Shown one piece after another: positions 10,981-21,881 of a stretch of 64,000 nucleotides of DNA. Each line of letters starts with the position of its first letter. Position 1 is the stretch's first letter. Source of the DNA: Hafnia psychrotolerans (GTDB taxonomy: Bacteria; Pseudomonadota; Gammaproteobacteria; Enterobacterales; Enterobacteriaceae); the NCBI RefSeq assembly GCF_014639435.1, contig NZ_BMFZ01000003.1:434001-498000 (forward strand), in the 5' to 3' direction. Below the pieces are notes generated by a model. It made no database searches, was not told where the DNA came from, and saw only the letters and a program-made list of their open reading frames with translations. The position numbers and the translations under genes are program-made.

Positions 10981-13900
10981 ATGAAAAGAATGTTGATTAA
11001 CGCGACTCAACAAGAAGAGTTGCGCGTTGCCCTTGTAGATGGTCAACGGCTGTATGATTTGGATATTGAAAGTCCGGGCCACGAGCAGAAAAAAGCGAAT
11101 ATCTATAAAGGGAAAATTACCCGTATAGAGCCTAGCCTTGAAGCTGCATTCGTTGACTATGGCGCGGAACGGCACGGTTTTCTCCCTCTCAAAGAAATCT
11201 CCCGCGAATACTTCCCTGGCAATTATTCCTCGCATGGTCGCCCTAACATCAAAGATGTTCTGCGTGAAGGCCAGGAAGTTATTGTTCAGGTTGATAAAGA
11301 GGAACGCGGTAACAAAGGCGCAGCGCTGACAACATTTATCAGTCTGGCCGGTAGCTATTTAGTGTTAATGCCGAACAATCCACGCGCTGGAGGTATCTCC
11401 CGCCGTATTGAAGGTGATGACCGTACTGAACTGAAAGAAGCACTTTCCTCACTGCAATTACCTGATGGCATGGGTCTTATCGTGCGTACGGCAGGTGTGG
11501 GTAAATCTGCAGAAGCGTTACAGTGGGACCTGACTTTCCGTCTGAAACACTGGGATGCCATTAAGAAAGCAGCCGAAGGTCGCCCTGCTCCTTTCCTGAT
11601 TCATCAGGAAAGCAATGTCATTGTGCGCGCATTCCGTGATTATCTGCGTCCAGATATTGGCGAGATCCTGATTGATAACCCGAAAGTCCTCGAACTTGCA
11701 AAAGAACACATTGCAGCGCTTGGCCGTCCGGACTTCAGTAGCAAAATCAAACCTTACATTGGTGAAATTCCGCTATTCAGCCATTATCAGATTGAATCTC
11801 AGATTGAGTCTGCCTTCCAGCGTGAAGTTCGTCTGCCTTCGGGTGGTTCGATCGTTATCGACAGTACCGAAGCGCTGACGGCTATCGATATTAACTCCGC
11901 ACGAGCAACCCGTGGTGGTGATATTGAAGAAACGGCTTTCAACACCAACCTTGAAGCATCGGACGAAATTGCACGCCAATTACGCCTTCGTGACCTTGGC
12001 GGCCTGATTGTTATCGACTTCATCGATATGACGCCAGTGCGCCATCAACGTGAAGTGGAAAACCGTCTACGCGACGCAGTTCGTCAGGATCGCGCGCGTA
12101 TTCAGATTGGCCGCATTTCCCGCTTTGGTTTACTGGAAATGTCACGTCAGCGTCTCAGCCCGTCATTGGGGGAGTCAACGCATCATATCTGTCCGCGCTG
12201 TGCGGGGACTGGGACAATTCGTGATAACGAATCCCTATCGCTTTCTATTCTGCGTCTAATAGAAGAAGAAGCGCTTAAAGAGAACACCAAAGAAGTTCAC
12301 GCCATTGTTCCGGTACCTATTGCCTCGTACCTGTTAAATGAAAAGCGTGAATCAGTTAACGCTATTGAAAAACGTCAAGGTGGCGTGCGTGCGGTGATTG
12401 TCCCTAACGATCAGATGCAAACGCCTCATTACGCTGTTCTGCGTGTACGTAAAGGTGAAGATTCTTCTGTACTCAGCTATTTACTGCCTCAGTATCACGA
12501 AGCGGAAATGCTGCAACCCTCAGAAGAAGCCCCTAGCGAACGTAAACGTCCAGAACAACCGGCTCTGGCAGCCTTTGCCTTGCAAAGTGAAGCACCTCCG
12601 TCTTCTTTCGAACAGCCTGATGCTGTTGAGCAACCAGTACAAACTCGCACAACAGTTATCAATGCGCCTGTTGTCGAGAAACCAGGTTTAGTCAGTCGTT
12701 TCCTTAGTGGTTTGAAAGGTCTGTTTGCTTCAGAACCGCAAGTGGAAGTTAAACCTGTCGAAGCACCGAAAGTTGAAAAGGAAACCACTGAGGGCGAAAA
12801 TCGCCGTAATAGTGAACGCCGTAATCAACGCCGTCAGGGCGGTGGACGCCGTGAACGTAGCGGTGAACGTAACGACCGTGGTAACCGAGATAACCGCAGC
12901 GAAGGCCGCGAAAACAACCGTGATAGCCAGAATGAAAGCCGTGATACTCGCGAAAACAACCGTGAACCACGTGAAGATCAGCGCCGTAACCGTCGTAATC
13001 AGGAGCCGGCAGTTGTTTCTGAAGTCATTGTTGAACAAGAAGTCGATACAACAGTTTCCCAGGATGAACCGCAGCAGCAGCCGCGTCGTGAACGTGGTGA
13101 TCGCTCTCGCCGTCGTTCAGACGATAAGCGTAAAGGCCCGCAGCAGGAAGAGAAACCTCAGGAATCGATCGCGCAGGAAACCGTTGTTGCTGCTACCCCA
13201 GTGGCAGCGGAAGAAACTGAACAGGAAGATCGTCAGCCAGCACAACGACGTCAGCGTCGCCAGCTGTCTCAGAAGGTTCGTTTTGAGTCTGAAGTGGATC
13301 ACGAAGCAGAGGCTGCTGCACAGCAGTTAATCACGGGCATTATGCCATCTGCCGTGACACCTAAGGAACCGCAAGAAGTTACCCAAGCGGCTCCTGAGGC
13401 TGAACATGTATCTAACAATGATAATGATGACAACCAGAGTGAAAATGGTCGCGATGGTGGCATGCCACGTCGTTCACGTCGTTCACCTCGTCATCTACGT
13501 GTTAGTGGTCAGCGCCGTCGCCGTTATCGTGATGAGCGCTACCCAGCGCAGTCACCAATGCCATTGGCAGGTGCTTTCGTCTCTCCAGAAATGGCATCAG
13601 GCAAAGTGTGGATTTCTTATCCATTAGCGCAAGTCACTTACCAGCAGGACATCCAGGATACAGTGTCTGATAACACTGAAGTTCTGGCTAATCAGAGTGA
13701 TATTGCTCCAGAGAATACGCCAACAGCCAATGAAATGACCCGCGTTGTGAATGAAACCGTACAAGCTGAACCTGAAGTAGTGTTTGCGGCAGCAGACCAA
13801 GCTTTAGCGCCAGCAACAGTCGAAACGGCCGTTGCTAGCACGCCAGTTGAACAGCCATCTGAAGTCACGGCTGCACAACCTGTTGCTGATGAGCCTGTTG

Positions 13901-14268
13901 TGGTTGACGCTGAAACTGCAGAACCGATTGAAGAAACCCCAGTCGTTGAAGTGAAGCCAGAATCTCAACAACCCGTTGTTGTAGAACCTGTCGTGGTGGG
14001 TACTGTACCTCAGGTTGACGTCGTCACTCCTGCTGTAGCGAAACCCGCACCGGTGACTGCCGCCGCTGAACTTGCTCCACGCTTCAAACATCATGCTGCG
14101 GCTCCGATGACCAAAGCTCCGGCACCAGATTACGTGCAGGAACCGACGTCTCAGAGCAACTGGGTCCGCCCAGAGTTTGACTTTGAAGGTAAAGGTTCCG
14201 CGGGCGGTCATGCCGCAGCCAGTACAGCGACTGCACCAGCAACTAAACCGACCATGCCAACCGAATAA
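10981..14268 (+). CDS. rne: ribonuclease E
   Basis: Essential endoribonuclease and degradosome scaffold, 1095 aa. N-terminal half: S1 domain (about 35-125), DNase I-like catalytic part with the Mg-binding Asp residues in AIDINSA and VIDFIDM (about 303 and 346), and the Zn-link CPRC (C404, C407) that joins protomers. C-terminal half is disordered: an amphipathic membrane segment [13 protein letters not shown] near 572-584, a long Arg/Asn-rich RNA-binding stretch (about 605-680), a second Arg-rich block near 830, then a Pro/Glu/Val-rich tail and a C-terminal microdomain ending in GGHAAAS, the PNPase-binding end in E. coli. Confidence 0.97.
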   Translation: MKRMLINATQQEELRVALVDGQRLYDLDIESPGHEQKKANIYKGKITRIEPSLEAAFVDYGAERHGFLPLKEISREYFPGNYSSHGRPNIKDVLREGQEVIVQVDKEERGNKGAALTTFISLAGSYLVLMPNNPRAGGISRRIEGDDRTELKEALSSLQLPDGMGLIVRTAGVGKSAEALQWDLTFRLKHWDAIKKAAEGRPAPFLIHQESNVIVRAFRDYLRPDIGEILIDNPKVLELAKEHIAALGRPDFSSKIKPYIGEIPLFSHYQIESQIESAFQREVRLPSGGSIVIDSTEALTAIDINSARATRGGDIEETAFNTNLEASDEIARQLRLRDLGGLIVIDFIDMTPVRHQREVENRLRDAVRQDRARIQIGRISRFGLLEMSRQRLSPSLGESTHHICPRCAGTGTIRDNESLSLSILRLIEEEALKENTKEVHAIVPVPIASYLLNEKRESVNAIEKRQGGVRAVIVPNDQMQTPHYAVLRVRKGEDSSVLSYLLPQYHEAEMLQPSEEAPSERKRPEQPALAAFALQSEAPPSSFEQPDAVEQPVQTRTTVINAPVVEKPGLVSRFLSGLKGLFASEPQVEVKPVEAPKVEKETTEGENRRNSERRNQRRQGGGRRERSGERNDRGNRDNRSEGRENNRDSQNESRDTRENNREPREDQRRNRRNQEPAVVSEVIVEQEVDTTVSQDEPQQQPRRERGDRSRRRSDDKRKGPQQEEKPQESIAQETVVAATPVAAEETEQEDRQPAQRRQRRQLSQKVRFESEVDHEAEAAAQQLITGIMPSAVTPKEPQEVTQAAPEAEHVSNNDNDDNQSENGRDGGMPRRSRRSPRHLRVSGQRRRRYRDERYPAQSPMPLAGAFVSPEMASGKVWISYPLAQVTYQQDIQDTVSDNTEVLANQSDIAPENTPTANEMTRVVNETVQAEPEVVFAAADQALAPATVETAVASTPVEQPSEVTAAQPVADEPVVVDAETAEPIEETPVVEVKPESQQPVVVEPVVVGTVPQVDVVTPAVAKPAPVTAAAELAPRFKHHAAAPMTKAPAPDYVQEPTSQSNWVRPEFDFEGKGSAGGHAAASTATAPATKPTMPTE

Positions 14269-14292
14269 ATAATACGGCATAACTTCTGTAAT

Positions 14293-14318
14293 AAAAAACC
14301 CGCCTCGGCGGGTTTTTT
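14293..14318 (+). terminator. terminator after rne
   Basis: AAAAAACCCGCC-TC-GGCGGGTTTTTT: a GC-rich stem with A and T tracts, 25 bp past the rne stop. The symmetry also allows it to terminate the leftward direction. Confidence 0.92.
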
Positions 14319-14361
14319 ATTCCTTACTCTCAGGCGTTCTTAGACAAGAATGCCGGAGAAA

Positions 14362-14649
14362 TTAGGCGACGCTTTTAAGACGTTTTATATCCAGAGCCAC
14401 AAGTTTCCCCTCCAAATGTTGGGCAAAGTTCACAAAGTGTTTTGTATCATTGTGCTTCAATAGCGCCTCTTTTGAGGCCCAACGCTCGTAGAAGACAAAG
14501 GTCTCTGGATGGTCAATGTCACGATGCAATTCATATTGCAGACACCCAACCTCCTGGCGACTTGGCTCAATCACTTCGTGTAACGCGTCACTGACCTCAC
14601 TCAAAAACTCGGGTTTCACAATAACAGTAGCAACAACTCTGATTTCCAT
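14362..14649 (-). CDS. ABM-domain quinol monooxygenase-like protein
   Basis: 95 aa, a single antibiotic-biosynthesis-monooxygenase domain of the dimeric alpha/beta ferredoxin-like fold (YgiN/LsrG relatives). Typical features are the N-terminal VVATVIVKPE strand, GCLQYELHRD, and FVFYERWASKEALLKH with the family's ExW motif. The substrate cannot be read from sequence. It stands alone, convergent with rne and divergent from pyrC. Confidence 0.8.
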   Translation of the reverse strand: MEIRVVATVIVKPEFLSEVSDALHEVIEPSRQEVGCLQYELHRDIDHPETFVFYERWASKEALLKHNDTKHFVNFAQHLEGKLVALDIKRLKSVA

Positions 14650-14875
14650 AATCTTCTCCTGTGGTATAGATCAGGCTTTCGTTAGGTTGGATGAAAGCAA
14701 TTGTTAACAATGTGCTGCCATTACTATGGACCTTCAACCACACTGATTTCAACGCTAACTTTATTAAACAGATGCACCAAAACACATTTGCGCTTATCCT
14801 TGTTCCCCGCCGTTAATGCTCCCATTATCGCACCTGATCCCAACTTTATGTCTCTCAATGCCGGAGTTCTGCCTG

Positions 14876-15925
14876 ATGACTGCAACACCGCAAGTTTTGA
14901 AAATTCGCCGCCCTGATGACTGGCACATTCACCTTCGTGACGACGACATGCTCAGCGCCGTCTTGCCATTCACCAGCGAAATATTTGGCAGGGCTATCGT
15001 TATGCCAAACCTTACGCCACCAGTGACCAGCGTGGAAGCCGCGATCGCTTACCGCAACCGCATCATTGCCGCCATTCCTGTCGGCCATCGTTTTACACCA
15101 CTGATGACCTGCTACCTGACAGATTCTCTTGATCCTGATGAGGTCGAGCGTGGTTATCTGGAAGGTGTTTTTACTGCGGCAAAACTTTACCCGGCAAATG
15201 CGACGACTAATTCCCAGCATGGCGTGTCTGACATTAAATCGATTTACCCTATTTTAGAACGCATGCAAAACATCAGTATGCCGCTATTAATTCACGGTGA
15301 AGTAACCCATAGTGACGTAGATATTTTCGACCGCGAAGCCCGCTTTATCGATGACGTTATGGAGCCTATCCGTCTTCACTTTCCTGAGTTGAAAATAGTA
15401 TTTGAGCACATTACCACCAAAGAGGCTGCGCAGTATGTCCAGGCTGGTAATCAGTATCTTGCTGCCACCATTACCCCACAGCATCTCATGTTCAACCGAA
15501 ATCATATGTTAGTCGGCGGAATTCGACCTCACCTATTTTGTTTACCTATCCTTAAACGCAACATCCACCAACAGGCATTGCGTGAAGTCATTGCCAGCGG
15601 TTCGGATCGTTTCTTTCTAGGTACAGATTCAGCTCCGCACACCAAAGGTCGTAAAGAATCCAGTTGCGGTTGTGCGGGGTGTTTCAATGCCCCTCTCGCG
15701 ATACCAGCCTACGCCACTGTTTTTGAAGAGATGAATGCCTTACAGCATTTCGAGGGGTTTTGCTCGCTGAACGGTCCGCGTTTCTACGGCCTACCCCTTA
15801 ACGATGATTTTATCGAAGTAACACGTATCGCCGTCGTTCAACCGGAAGAGATAGCCCTCGGCAATGAATCCGTAGTGCCATTCTTAGCCGGGCAAACCTT
15901 AAACTGGACAGTGACCGCCTGTTAA
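14876..15925 (+). CDS. pyrC: dihydroorotase
   Basis: Zn enzyme that cyclises carbamoyl-aspartate to dihydroorotate in pyrimidine synthesis. 349 aa from the ATG at 14876, with CCGGAG about 10 nt before; a frame 20 codons longer adds no conserved sequence. Metal ligands: WHIHLRD (H17, H19), the carbamylated Lys in [10 protein letters not shown] (about 104), the HGEVTH and HITTK histidines, and the GTDSAPH aspartate. Class II (E. coli-type) dihydroorotase. Confidence 0.96.
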   Translation: MTATPQVLKIRRPDDWHIHLRDDDMLSAVLPFTSEIFGRAIVMPNLTPPVTSVEAAIAYRNRIIAAIPVGHRFTPLMTCYLTDSLDPDEVERGYLEGVFTAAKLYPANATTNSQHGVSDIKSIYPILERMQNISMPLLIHGEVTHSDVDIFDREARFIDDVMEPIRLHFPELKIVFEHITTKEAAQYVQAGNQYLAATITPQHLMFNRNHMLVGGIRPHLFCLPILKRNIHQQALREVIASGSDRFFLGTDSAPHTKGRKESSCGCAGCFNAPLAIPAYATVFEEMNALQHFEGFCSLNGPRFYGLPLNDDFIEVTRIAVVQPEEIALGNESVVPFLAGQTLNWTVTAC

Positions 15926-16011
15926 ACCAACACAAGAACAGGATGTCATATTCTGTTCTCTGTTACTTTGCAATGGCCCCAAAGACTGTGCTTGCTTACC
16001 CGCAAATTTAA

Positions 16012-16027
16012 CTGTATAAATATACAG
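16012..16027 (+). promoter_or_regulatory. LexA box upstream of dinI
   Basis: CTGTATAAATATACAG is a perfect CTGT-N8-ACAG operator with an AT-rich core, ending 22 bp before the dinI ATG. It should place dinI under SOS control, as in E. coli. Confidence 0.92.
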
Positions 16028-16049
16028 TCAAATTTATTCAGGAGGTATT

Positions 16050-16295
16050 ATGCGTGTTGAAGTCACTATCGATAAAACCAAACCTCTGCCAACCGGTGCT
16101 ATCGAAGCATTGTCTGGTGAATTAAGTAAACGTATCAACCAGCAGTTTTCCGATACTGATAATAAAATTCAGGTGCGTTATGCAGGCTCGAACAATCTTT
16201 CAGTCATGGGTGCGCCCAAGACAGACCGCGATCGTATTGAAGAAATTTTGCAAGAAACGTGGGAAAGTGCCGATGAATGGTTCACCACTGACTGA
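16050..16295 (+). CDS. dinI: DNA-damage-inducible protein I
   Basis: 81-aa modulator of RecA filaments and of LexA/UmuD cleavage. The sequence follows E. coli DinI with the acidic C-terminal helix (ETWESADEWF) that mimics DNA and contacts RecA. A strong AGGAGG site precedes the ATG, and a perfect LexA operator lies just upstream, so induction by DNA damage is expected. Confidence 0.95.
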   Translation: MRVEVTIDKTKPLPTGAIEALSGELSKRINQQFSDTDNKIQVRYAGSNNLSVMGAPKTDRDRIEEILQETWESADEWFTTD

Positions 16296-16652
16296 CCAAT
16301 ATTAGACCAGCCAGTACATGCGGCTAACGGCACTTAATGCCTTACCGAGATTAATAATAATCAGGTTGATAAAACCAGGCTTTTTGAGCCAATGCTATCT
16401 TCGCCGGGCGTCGCTGTCCGGCTTTTTTGACACCTGCCTGTTCAATATTTACTCATCTGGATCCCCATAAATTTATGTTAGGGCAATACGGTTTCTCTTT
16501 CTTAATGTTTTCTCACACTTTATTCACATTTAAATAAGCAATTGCTCGCCATAAACGCTTTTAAATGTTTATACTCAAAAAGCTCACAAAATAATGAGCC
16601 GCCTTGATCCTCGTTAGTTACTCGTGTCAGTCACTACAAATAAGGGGTCTAT
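16296..16652 (+). other. dinI-bssS intergenic region
   Basis: 357 bp with no gene that I can support. It contains a terminator-like hairpin at 16403-16428 and an AT-rich stretch before bssS that should hold its promoter. Confidence 0.5.
16403..16428 (+). terminator. terminator after dinI
   Basis: Stem GCCGG/CCGGC around a 10-nt loop followed by six T residues, about 107 bp downstream of dinI. The stem is short but the T tract is clean. Confidence 0.65.
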
Positions 16653-16907
16653 ATGGAAAGAAATGATGAGGTTATTCAGACACACCCGCTTGTAGGTTGG
16701 GATATTAGTACTGTGGACTCTTATGACGCCATGATGATACGTCTTCATTACCTGTCCTCTAAAGGCCAAACGCCAGAGGATGCACATGTAGACAGAACCT
16801 TGTGGTTAACCACAGATGTTGCAAGGCAATTGATCAACATTCTTGAAGCTGGCATAGAAAAGATTGAATCCAACGAGTATGAGTATATTGAGCATCGCAA
16901 ACATTAA
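16653..16907 (+). CDS. bssS: biofilm regulator BssS
   Basis: 84-aa soluble protein strongly matching E. coli BssS (YceP), including VIQTHPLVGWDISTVDSYDA and LWLTTDVARQ. BssS affects biofilm formation and indole/AI-2 signalling in E. coli; the molecular mechanism is not known. It is a single-gene unit with its own downstream hairpin. Confidence 0.92.
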   Translation: MERNDEVIQTHPLVGWDISTVDSYDAMMIRLHYLSSKGQTPEDAHVDRTLWLTTDVARQLINILEAGIEKIESNEYEYIEHRKH

Positions 16908-16934
16908 TTTGGCCTTATTAGGCGCTTCACTCTG

Positions 16935-16965
16935 AAGGCACTCTCGACTCACGTCAGAGTGCCTT
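16935..16965 (+). terminator. terminator after bssS
   Basis: Perfect 10-bp inverted repeat AAGGCACTCT / AGAGTGCCTT with an 11-nt loop, then TCTCATTT. It starts 27 bp past the bssS stop. Confidence 0.75.
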
Positions 16966-17094
16966 TCTCATTTATGACGCTTTAAACGCCATTAGCTCCC
17001 CTTCAAATACAGTACACATCTTGCCTTTGACCAACGAAACTCACTATCATGAACATTACTAAATTGTTAAAAGTCATCTTAGGAACCTCAATAA

Positions 17095-18213
17095 ATGGAG
17101 TATGACCTCATTGTGATTGGCAGTGGTTCAGTCGGTTCAGCCGCTGGATATTATGCGACTCGTGCCGGTCTGAAAGTACTCATGATTGACAGCGCCATGC
17201 CACCACACACAGAAGGTAGCCATCATGGGGAAACCCGCATCATACGCCATGCTTATGGCGAAGGTGCCTGCTATGTTCCGATGGTGCTCCGAGCGCAGCA
17301 ACTGTGGAATGAACTGGAGCAAATCAGTGGCGAAAAAATTTTTCATCGCAGCGGCGTGATCAATATTGGCCCGGAAGGCTCTGAATTCATCACGAATGTG
17401 AAAAACAGCTCTATCGAATATGCTCTGAATACCGTCGCCATGAGTGCCAGTGAAATTCGAGAAAAATGGCCACTTATCAGTGTTTCTGATGACTATTGCG
17501 GGGTTTATGAGCCTGATTCAGGCTATTTACAAAGTGAAGTTGCCATAGCCGCCTATATCCGCCTCGCGCGTGAAGCGGGGTGTGCTCAGCTGTTTAAATG
17601 CCCGGTTGAATCCATCGATTATGATGATCGAGGCGCTATCGTGACGACTCATGAAGGGACTTATCATGCCGCTAAAATAGCGTTAACGGCGGGAACCTGG
17701 GTCAAAAAATTGCTACCGGAATTACCGGTTAGCCCTGTTCGAAAGGTTTTTGCCTGGCACCATGCAGATGGCCGCTACAGTGAAGATAATCACTTTCCCG
17801 CCTTTACCTTTGAAACGCTACAGGGTGACCAGTTTTATGGTTTTCCCTCAGTCAAAGACGAACTAAAACTGGGTAAGCATAACGGTGGTCAGCCGATCGA
17901 CTCCCAGGAACAACGCAAACCTTTTGGCGCCGTTCAGCAGGATGGTACGGAGTTATTCAACTTTCTTCGCCACCATCTGCCGGGTGTTGGTGTGTGTCTG
18001 CATGGCGCAGCCTGCACCTATGATGTTACGGCGGATGAAGATTTCATCATCGACACCCTGCCGGGACGCGACAGTACTTTGGTGATCACGGGATTGAGTG
18101 GTCACGGCTTTAAGTTTGCCAGCGTACTCGGGGAAATTGTTTCCGAATTCGGGCAAAACAAGACCAAAAAGTTTAACCTTAAACCCTTCTCGCTTTCACG
18201 CTTTACCGAGTAA
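17095..18213 (+). CDS. solA: N-methyl-L-tryptophan oxidase
   Basis: Flavoprotein of the monomeric sarcosine oxidase family that demethylates N-methyl-tryptophan, releasing formaldehyde and peroxide. 372 aa. The N-terminal FAD motif is [24 protein letters not shown] follows, and the covalent-FAD cysteine is in GAACTYDVT (C307, C308 in E. coli). Single gene beside bssS as in E. coli, although here both point the same way. Confidence 0.92.
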   Translation: MEYDLIVIGSGSVGSAAGYYATRAGLKVLMIDSAMPPHTEGSHHGETRIIRHAYGEGACYVPMVLRAQQLWNELEQISGEKIFHRSGVINIGPEGSEFITNVKNSSIEYALNTVAMSASEIREKWPLISVSDDYCGVYEPDSGYLQSEVAIAAYIRLAREAGCAQLFKCPVESIDYDDRGAIVTTHEGTYHAAKIALTAGTWVKKLLPELPVSPVRKVFAWHHADGRYSEDNHFPAFTFETLQGDQFYGFPSVKDELKLGKHNGGQPIDSQEQRKPFGAVQQDGTELFNFLRHHLPGVGVCLHGAACTYDVTADEDFIIDTLPGRDSTLVITGLSGHGFKFASVLGEIVSEFGQNKTKKFNLKPFSLSRFTE

Positions 18214-18226
18214 GTCTTCAACCCTT

Positions 18227-18256
18227 ATTATCCCGGAAAACTCTGTCCGGGATAAT
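18227..18256 (+). terminator. hairpin after solA
   Basis: Perfect 11-bp inverted repeat ATTATCCCGGA / TCCGGGATAAT with an 8-nt loop, 13 bp past the solA stop. There is no T tract directly after it, so termination is likely but not certain. Confidence 0.6.
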
Positions 18257-18432
18257 GGGCTAAGACTAAATTAATTATTATTCTAAGAAATTATTTTATG
18301 ATGAACTTCTTATTGTTAATCAATATCCTTTTTTTGTGATTGACATCGCTATAAGTAAAAATCTATCCTTTAACCCGTTATCACAGGAGTGGTAGCTGCC
18401 GCGCATCACAAGCGCATTGACAAGGAAGTAAT

Positions 18433-19092
18433 ATGAAATTTTTAGTCATAGAATGCTGTGGTTTCACCCGTCTCGGTATATATTCCTTTCTTCTTGAAAA
18501 TGAAGGAAATCAAATCATTGCCTGCGAAAATATTTCGCTGGCAATGCAAGAAATCAAATCATTTCAACCCAATATAATTTTCATCAATGCCACAAGTTAC
18601 TGCCAGCATTCTGAATTTTCAAGTGAATTAAAAGAGTTTATTGAATGTGTATGTAACGTAAAAATGTATTGTTACTTAGACGTACAATATCCGGTTACAG
18701 ACATTCCCACTTCAATCACACGTAACGTTTACATCTTAAATAAAAAGCTAGTGACTCGCCTACTAAAAGATATGGTATTACATTCCGAACTCTATATGAC
18801 TAACGAAACATCCTATAGTAATAGTTCTATTTTTAGCGACCAGGAAATTTTGGTCATGAATTATTGGATGTCAGAGATGCCTAATTATCGCATAGCCCGT
18901 ATACTTAAAATAAGCGGTCGTACAGTTTACGTGCACAAACGTCATTTGACACAGAAAGTTAAGGTAAGAAACCGGCTAGAGTTCTGCTTTGTTTACAACT
19001 TTATCAAATATCTTTTTTGGCCAATAGATCAGAGGTCACGCCCGCCGCTGAGCCGTCAGGAAAAAGAAGAAATCTTGACGCTGCATAGATAA
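18433..19092 (+). CDS. LuxR-type regulator resembling RcsA
   Basis: 219 aa. The N-terminal half is a degenerate receiver-like domain (CCGFTRLGIYSFLLENEG, then PNIIFINATSY) without the acidic pocket of a true response regulator. Residues about 132-190 form a LuxR/FixJ DNA-binding domain (FSDQEILVMNYWMSEM, RTVYVHKRHL). The FTRLGI start and VVFIN-like strand resemble RcsA, the auxiliary partner of RcsB, so a co-regulator of capsule or surface genes is plausible. The gene is AT-rich, has an AAGGAAG ribosome site, and interrupts the enteric solA-trhO neighbourhood, which suggests acquisition. The exact name is not certain. Confidence 0.7.
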   Translation: MKFLVIECCGFTRLGIYSFLLENEGNQIIACENISLAMQEIKSFQPNIIFINATSYCQHSEFSSELKEFIECVCNVKMYCYLDVQYPVTDIPTSITRNVYILNKKLVTRLLKDMVLHSELYMTNETSYSNSSIFSDQEILVMNYWMSEMPNYRIARILKISGRTVYVHKRHLTQKVKVRNRLEFCFVYNFIKYLFWPIDQRSRPPLSRQEKEEILTLHR

Positions 19093-19456
19093 TGTCATCG
19101 TACTTATTCGACGATATACAAAAGGTCACCCGATGTGGCCCTTTACTTTTATTGCGTCAAATCATGATCGTTTTCCCGCACCACTTCGCCTTCCCATAAT
19201 AGAACACTAACGATTATGTGTTTTGGATCGGACCGGACGATCATTGATGACCAAGAATGATATCTGAACACCTGCACAGCAACGAGAGCCCCTGAATGGT
19301 GTCATAAAACTGCTGACCTTGCAGGCTAAGGTACTCGGTCAAAAGGTCCCTGGGGCGGATACCATGCCGGTTTTGAAGCCGCGGGAAGCATTAAGCTGAA
19401 ATAATAAGAGCTCAATCTTCTGAGCCCTTATTGACCAAAACTAACCCGCTAAAAAA
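19093..19456. other. regulator-trhO intergenic region with possible gene remnant
   Basis: 364 bp between convergent genes. A hairpin near 19120-19147 (AAAGG/CCTTT) may end the regulator transcript. Positions 19268-19399 read as 43 open codons without a start, ending at TGA (protein-like text such as KLLTLQAKVLGQKVPGADT), possibly the tail of a decayed gene that I do not recognise. Confidence 0.4.
19403..19432 (-). terminator. terminator after trhO
   Basis: On the minus strand AATAAG-G-GCTCA pairs with TGAGC-T-CTTATT around a 6-nt loop and is followed by TATTTC. It begins 25 bp past the trhO stop. Confidence 0.65.
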
Positions 19457-20512
19457 TTATTCTTTTTCAGGTACCGGAATATGCATGGTGGTATGCAACA
19501 ATCCTTTAGATTTGTTGAAGATCTTGATGCCATTCTCACGTCCGGCACGCAGACTCCGCTGTTCTTCACGCGGCAATTTCAGCTCAGTCTGGCAAATTTC
19601 ACTGCAACAACCGTCAAATTTCTCAGCACAGCTTGGACACTGAATAAACAGAAGATGGCAGCCGTCGTTTTTGCAGTTGGTATGGTCATCACAGGCTGTG
19701 CCGCACTGGTGGCAGTGCGCAATCACATCCTCAGAAATTCGCTCGCCCATGCGCTCATCAAAAACAAAGTTTTTTCCTTTAAATTTTACCGGTAAACCCT
19801 GCTCTTTGGCGCGGCGAGCATATTCAATGATGCCACCTTCCACGTGATATACGTTTTTAAAACCTTTATGCAGCATATAGGCGCTGGCTTTTTCACAACG
19901 AATACCGCCGGTGCAATACATGACAATTTTTCTGTCTTTGTCTTCCTGAAGCAGATCGACAGCCATCGGCAGTTGATCGCGGAAAGTATCCGACGGCACT
20001 TCAAGCGCCTGATCAAAATGTCCGACTTCGTATTCATAGTGATTACGCATGTCGACAAATACCGCGTCTGGGTCATCGATCATGGCATTAACCTGTTCGG
20101 CCTTGAGGTATTGCCCCACGTTTGATGGGTCAAACGTCTCGTCGTCAATGCCATCAGCAACAATGCGTTCACGCACTTTTAGGCGCAGTACCCAGAAAGA
20201 TTTTCCATCGTCTTCCAGCGCAACATTCAGGCGAACATGAACGAGCGCCGGATGGCTGGCAAAAAGCTCAGTTTTAAAGGCCTCGAACTGGCTTTGCGGG
20301 ACGCTGACTTGCGCATTGATGCCCTCTTTGGCCACATAAATACGGCCAAATACGTTGAGCTTCGTCAGGCAAACGTAGAGCACATCGCGGAAAGCTTTCG
20401 GGTCATCAATATGAAAATATTTATAGAAAGAAACTGTGGTACGCGGCTCGGTTTCGGCCAGCATGCGTGCCTTCAGTTCCTCGTTAGAAATTCGGTTATG
20501 TAACACTGGCAT
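19457..20512 (-). CDS. trhO: tRNA uridine(34) hydroxylase TrhO (YceA)
   Basis: Oxygen-dependent hydroxylase that makes 5-hydroxyuridine at the tRNA wobble position. 351 aa: an N-terminal ferredoxin-like UPF0176 domain, a rhodanese domain with the active-site Cys in [11 protein letters not shown] near residue 200, and a Cys-rich C-terminal segment ([18 protein letters not shown]) that may bind metal. Name and length match E. coli YceA/TrhO. Confidence 0.93.
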   Translation of the reverse strand: MPVLHNRISNEELKARMLAETEPRTTVSFYKYFHIDDPKAFRDVLYVCLTKLNVFGRIYVAKEGINAQVSVPQSQFEAFKTELFASHPALVHVRLNVALEDDGKSFWVLRLKVRERIVADGIDDETFDPSNVGQYLKAEQVNAMIDDPDAVFVDMRNHYEYEVGHFDQALEVPSDTFRDQLPMAVDLLQEDKDRKIVMYCTGGIRCEKASAYMLHKGFKNVYHVEGGIIEYARRAKEQGLPVKFKGKNFVFDERMGERISEDVIAHCHQCGTACDDHTNCKNDGCHLLFIQCPSCAEKFDGCCSEICQTELKLPREEQRSLRAGRENGIKIFNKSKGLLHTTMHIPVPEKE

Positions 20513-20547
20513 GGTGTACGTTCCTGTCTTTCATGGAGGCTGTATTA

Positions 20548-20727
20548 ATGGACATCTTTAAAGATGGTGTTACCGCATCTGGTTACCCAAACGCAACTTT
20601 TCAAGCGGAAATATCATACATTAAAGCAGCGACAGCAACATCTCCCATGGTAAAAATTACCGCGAAACAGGGACAAACACAGGCACCAACCCATGCAGGA
20701 TTTCAAAAATACGGTACTTTAAAGTGA
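20548..20727 (+). CDS. possible small protein upstream of the OYE reductase
   Basis: 59 codons starting MDIFKDGVTASGYPN, with a good GGAGG site 8 nt before the ATG. I know no family for it. It fills the gap between divergent trhO and the reductase gene and might instead be chance coding in a promoter region. Low confidence. Confidence 0.25.
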   Translation: MDIFKDGVTASGYPNATFQAEISYIKAATATSPMVKITAKQGQTQAPTHAGFQKYGTLK

Positions 20728-20783
20728 GTGACTATGAATTATTTCATTCACCATCATGTATGCATCACGACAATGAGGGAACT

Positions 20784-21881
20784 ATGAGCAAGCTTTTCGC
20801 ACCAATTTCACTGGGTGATTTGACCTTAGCCAACCGCATAATCATCGCACCTATGTGCCAATACTCCTCGGACCATGGCAAAGCGACCTCGTGGCACCAT
20901 GCACATTTAGGCCAACTCTCTTTTTCCGGCGCAGGGTTGCTGATCCTTGAAGCGACTGCCGTCGAAGCAATTGGCGGCATAACGCCTCAGGATTTAGGTC
21001 TGTGGGACGATGAAACCGAAGCTGCAATGAAAAAGCTGGTGATGTCAATTCGTGATAACAGCCGCATCCCGCTCGGCCTACAACTGGGACATGCGGGCCG
21101 TAAAGCCTCGTGCCAAGTGCCGTGGGAAGGCGGCAAACAACTCACGCTGGAACAAGGTGGTTGGCAAACTATTGCACCATCCGCCGCGCCCTTTGCACAA
21201 ACAGATACTGCGCCACAAGCCATGACCTTAGAACGGATTGCCCAACTAAAGAAAGCCTATGTGGACTCTGCAAAACGGGCAGACCGTTTAGGCTTTGATC
21301 TGCTAGAACTGCATGGTGCGCACGGCTATTTACTGCACCAATTCCTATCACCACTGGCTAACCAACGCACCGACCAGTATGGCGGTTCATTGCAAAACCG
21401 CATGCGCCTGCTGCTGGAGATTTTCCAGGAACTACGTGCAGTCTTCCCGGCAAAAAAACCGATAGGTGTGCGTATCTCAGCAACTGACTGGGTCGAGGGT
21501 GGTTGGGATCTGGAGCAATCTGTCACTCTGTCTAAAGCACTGGATAAATTGGGTTGTGACTACATTCATATATCGAGTGGTGGATTAAGTCCTCAGCAAG
21601 AAATCAACGTCGGCCCTAACTACCAGGTACCCTTTGCGGAAAGGATTAAACAGGAAGTAGAAATGCCGGTGATCGCAGTAGGCCTCATCACCGAACCAGA
21701 ACAGGCAGAAGCCATCATCAGCACGGGTCAGGCCGACATGATAGCCCTGGCGCGCGGAATTCTTTATAACCCACGCTGGCCGTGGCATGCGGCGGCGAAA
21801 TTGGGTGCGAAAATCAGTGCGCCTAAACAATACTGGCGTAGCGAACCTCATAACGTTAAAGGCCTATTCCTCGCTGAGTAA
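20784..21881 (+). CDS. NADH:flavin oxidoreductase, old yellow enzyme (YqjM-type)
   Basis: FMN-dependent ene-reductase of the OYE family. 365 aa from the ATG at 20784, which has GAGGGA 5 nt before; a 20-residue upstream extension has no family match. TIM barrel with LANRIIIAPMCQYS (the redox-tuning Cys of YqjM-type enzymes, C25 here), the substrate-binding histidines in HGAHGYLLHQFLSP (H177, H180) and DMIALARGILYNP for phosphate binding. The physiological substrate cannot be stated. It takes the place of yceI/yceJ in the E. coli order. Confidence 0.9.
   Translation: MSKLFAPISLGDLTLANRIIIAPMCQYSSDHGKATSWHHAHLGQLSFSGAGLLILEATAVEAIGGITPQDLGLWDDETEAAMKKLVMSIRDNSRIPLGLQLGHAGRKASCQVPWEGGKQLTLEQGGWQTIAPSAAPFAQTDTAPQAMTLERIAQLKKAYVDSAKRADRLGFDLLELHGAHGYLLHQFLSPLANQRTDQYGGSLQNRMRLLLEIFQELRAVFPAKKPIGVRISATDWVEGGWDLEQSVTLSKALDKLGCDYIHISSGGLSPQQEINVGPNYQVPFAERIKQEVEMPVIAVGLITEPEQAEAIISTGQADMIALARGILYNPRWPWHAAAKLGAKISAPKQYWRSEPHNVKGLFLAE

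Noticed and set aside
12730..13330. Long frames on both strands inside rne
   Set aside because: They arise from the Arg/Asn-rich repetitive coding of the RNase E C-terminal domain and are shadows.
14775..14800. PurR-like sequence before pyrC
   Set aside because: The two half-sites match only partly and their spacing is off by two bases, so it was not called.
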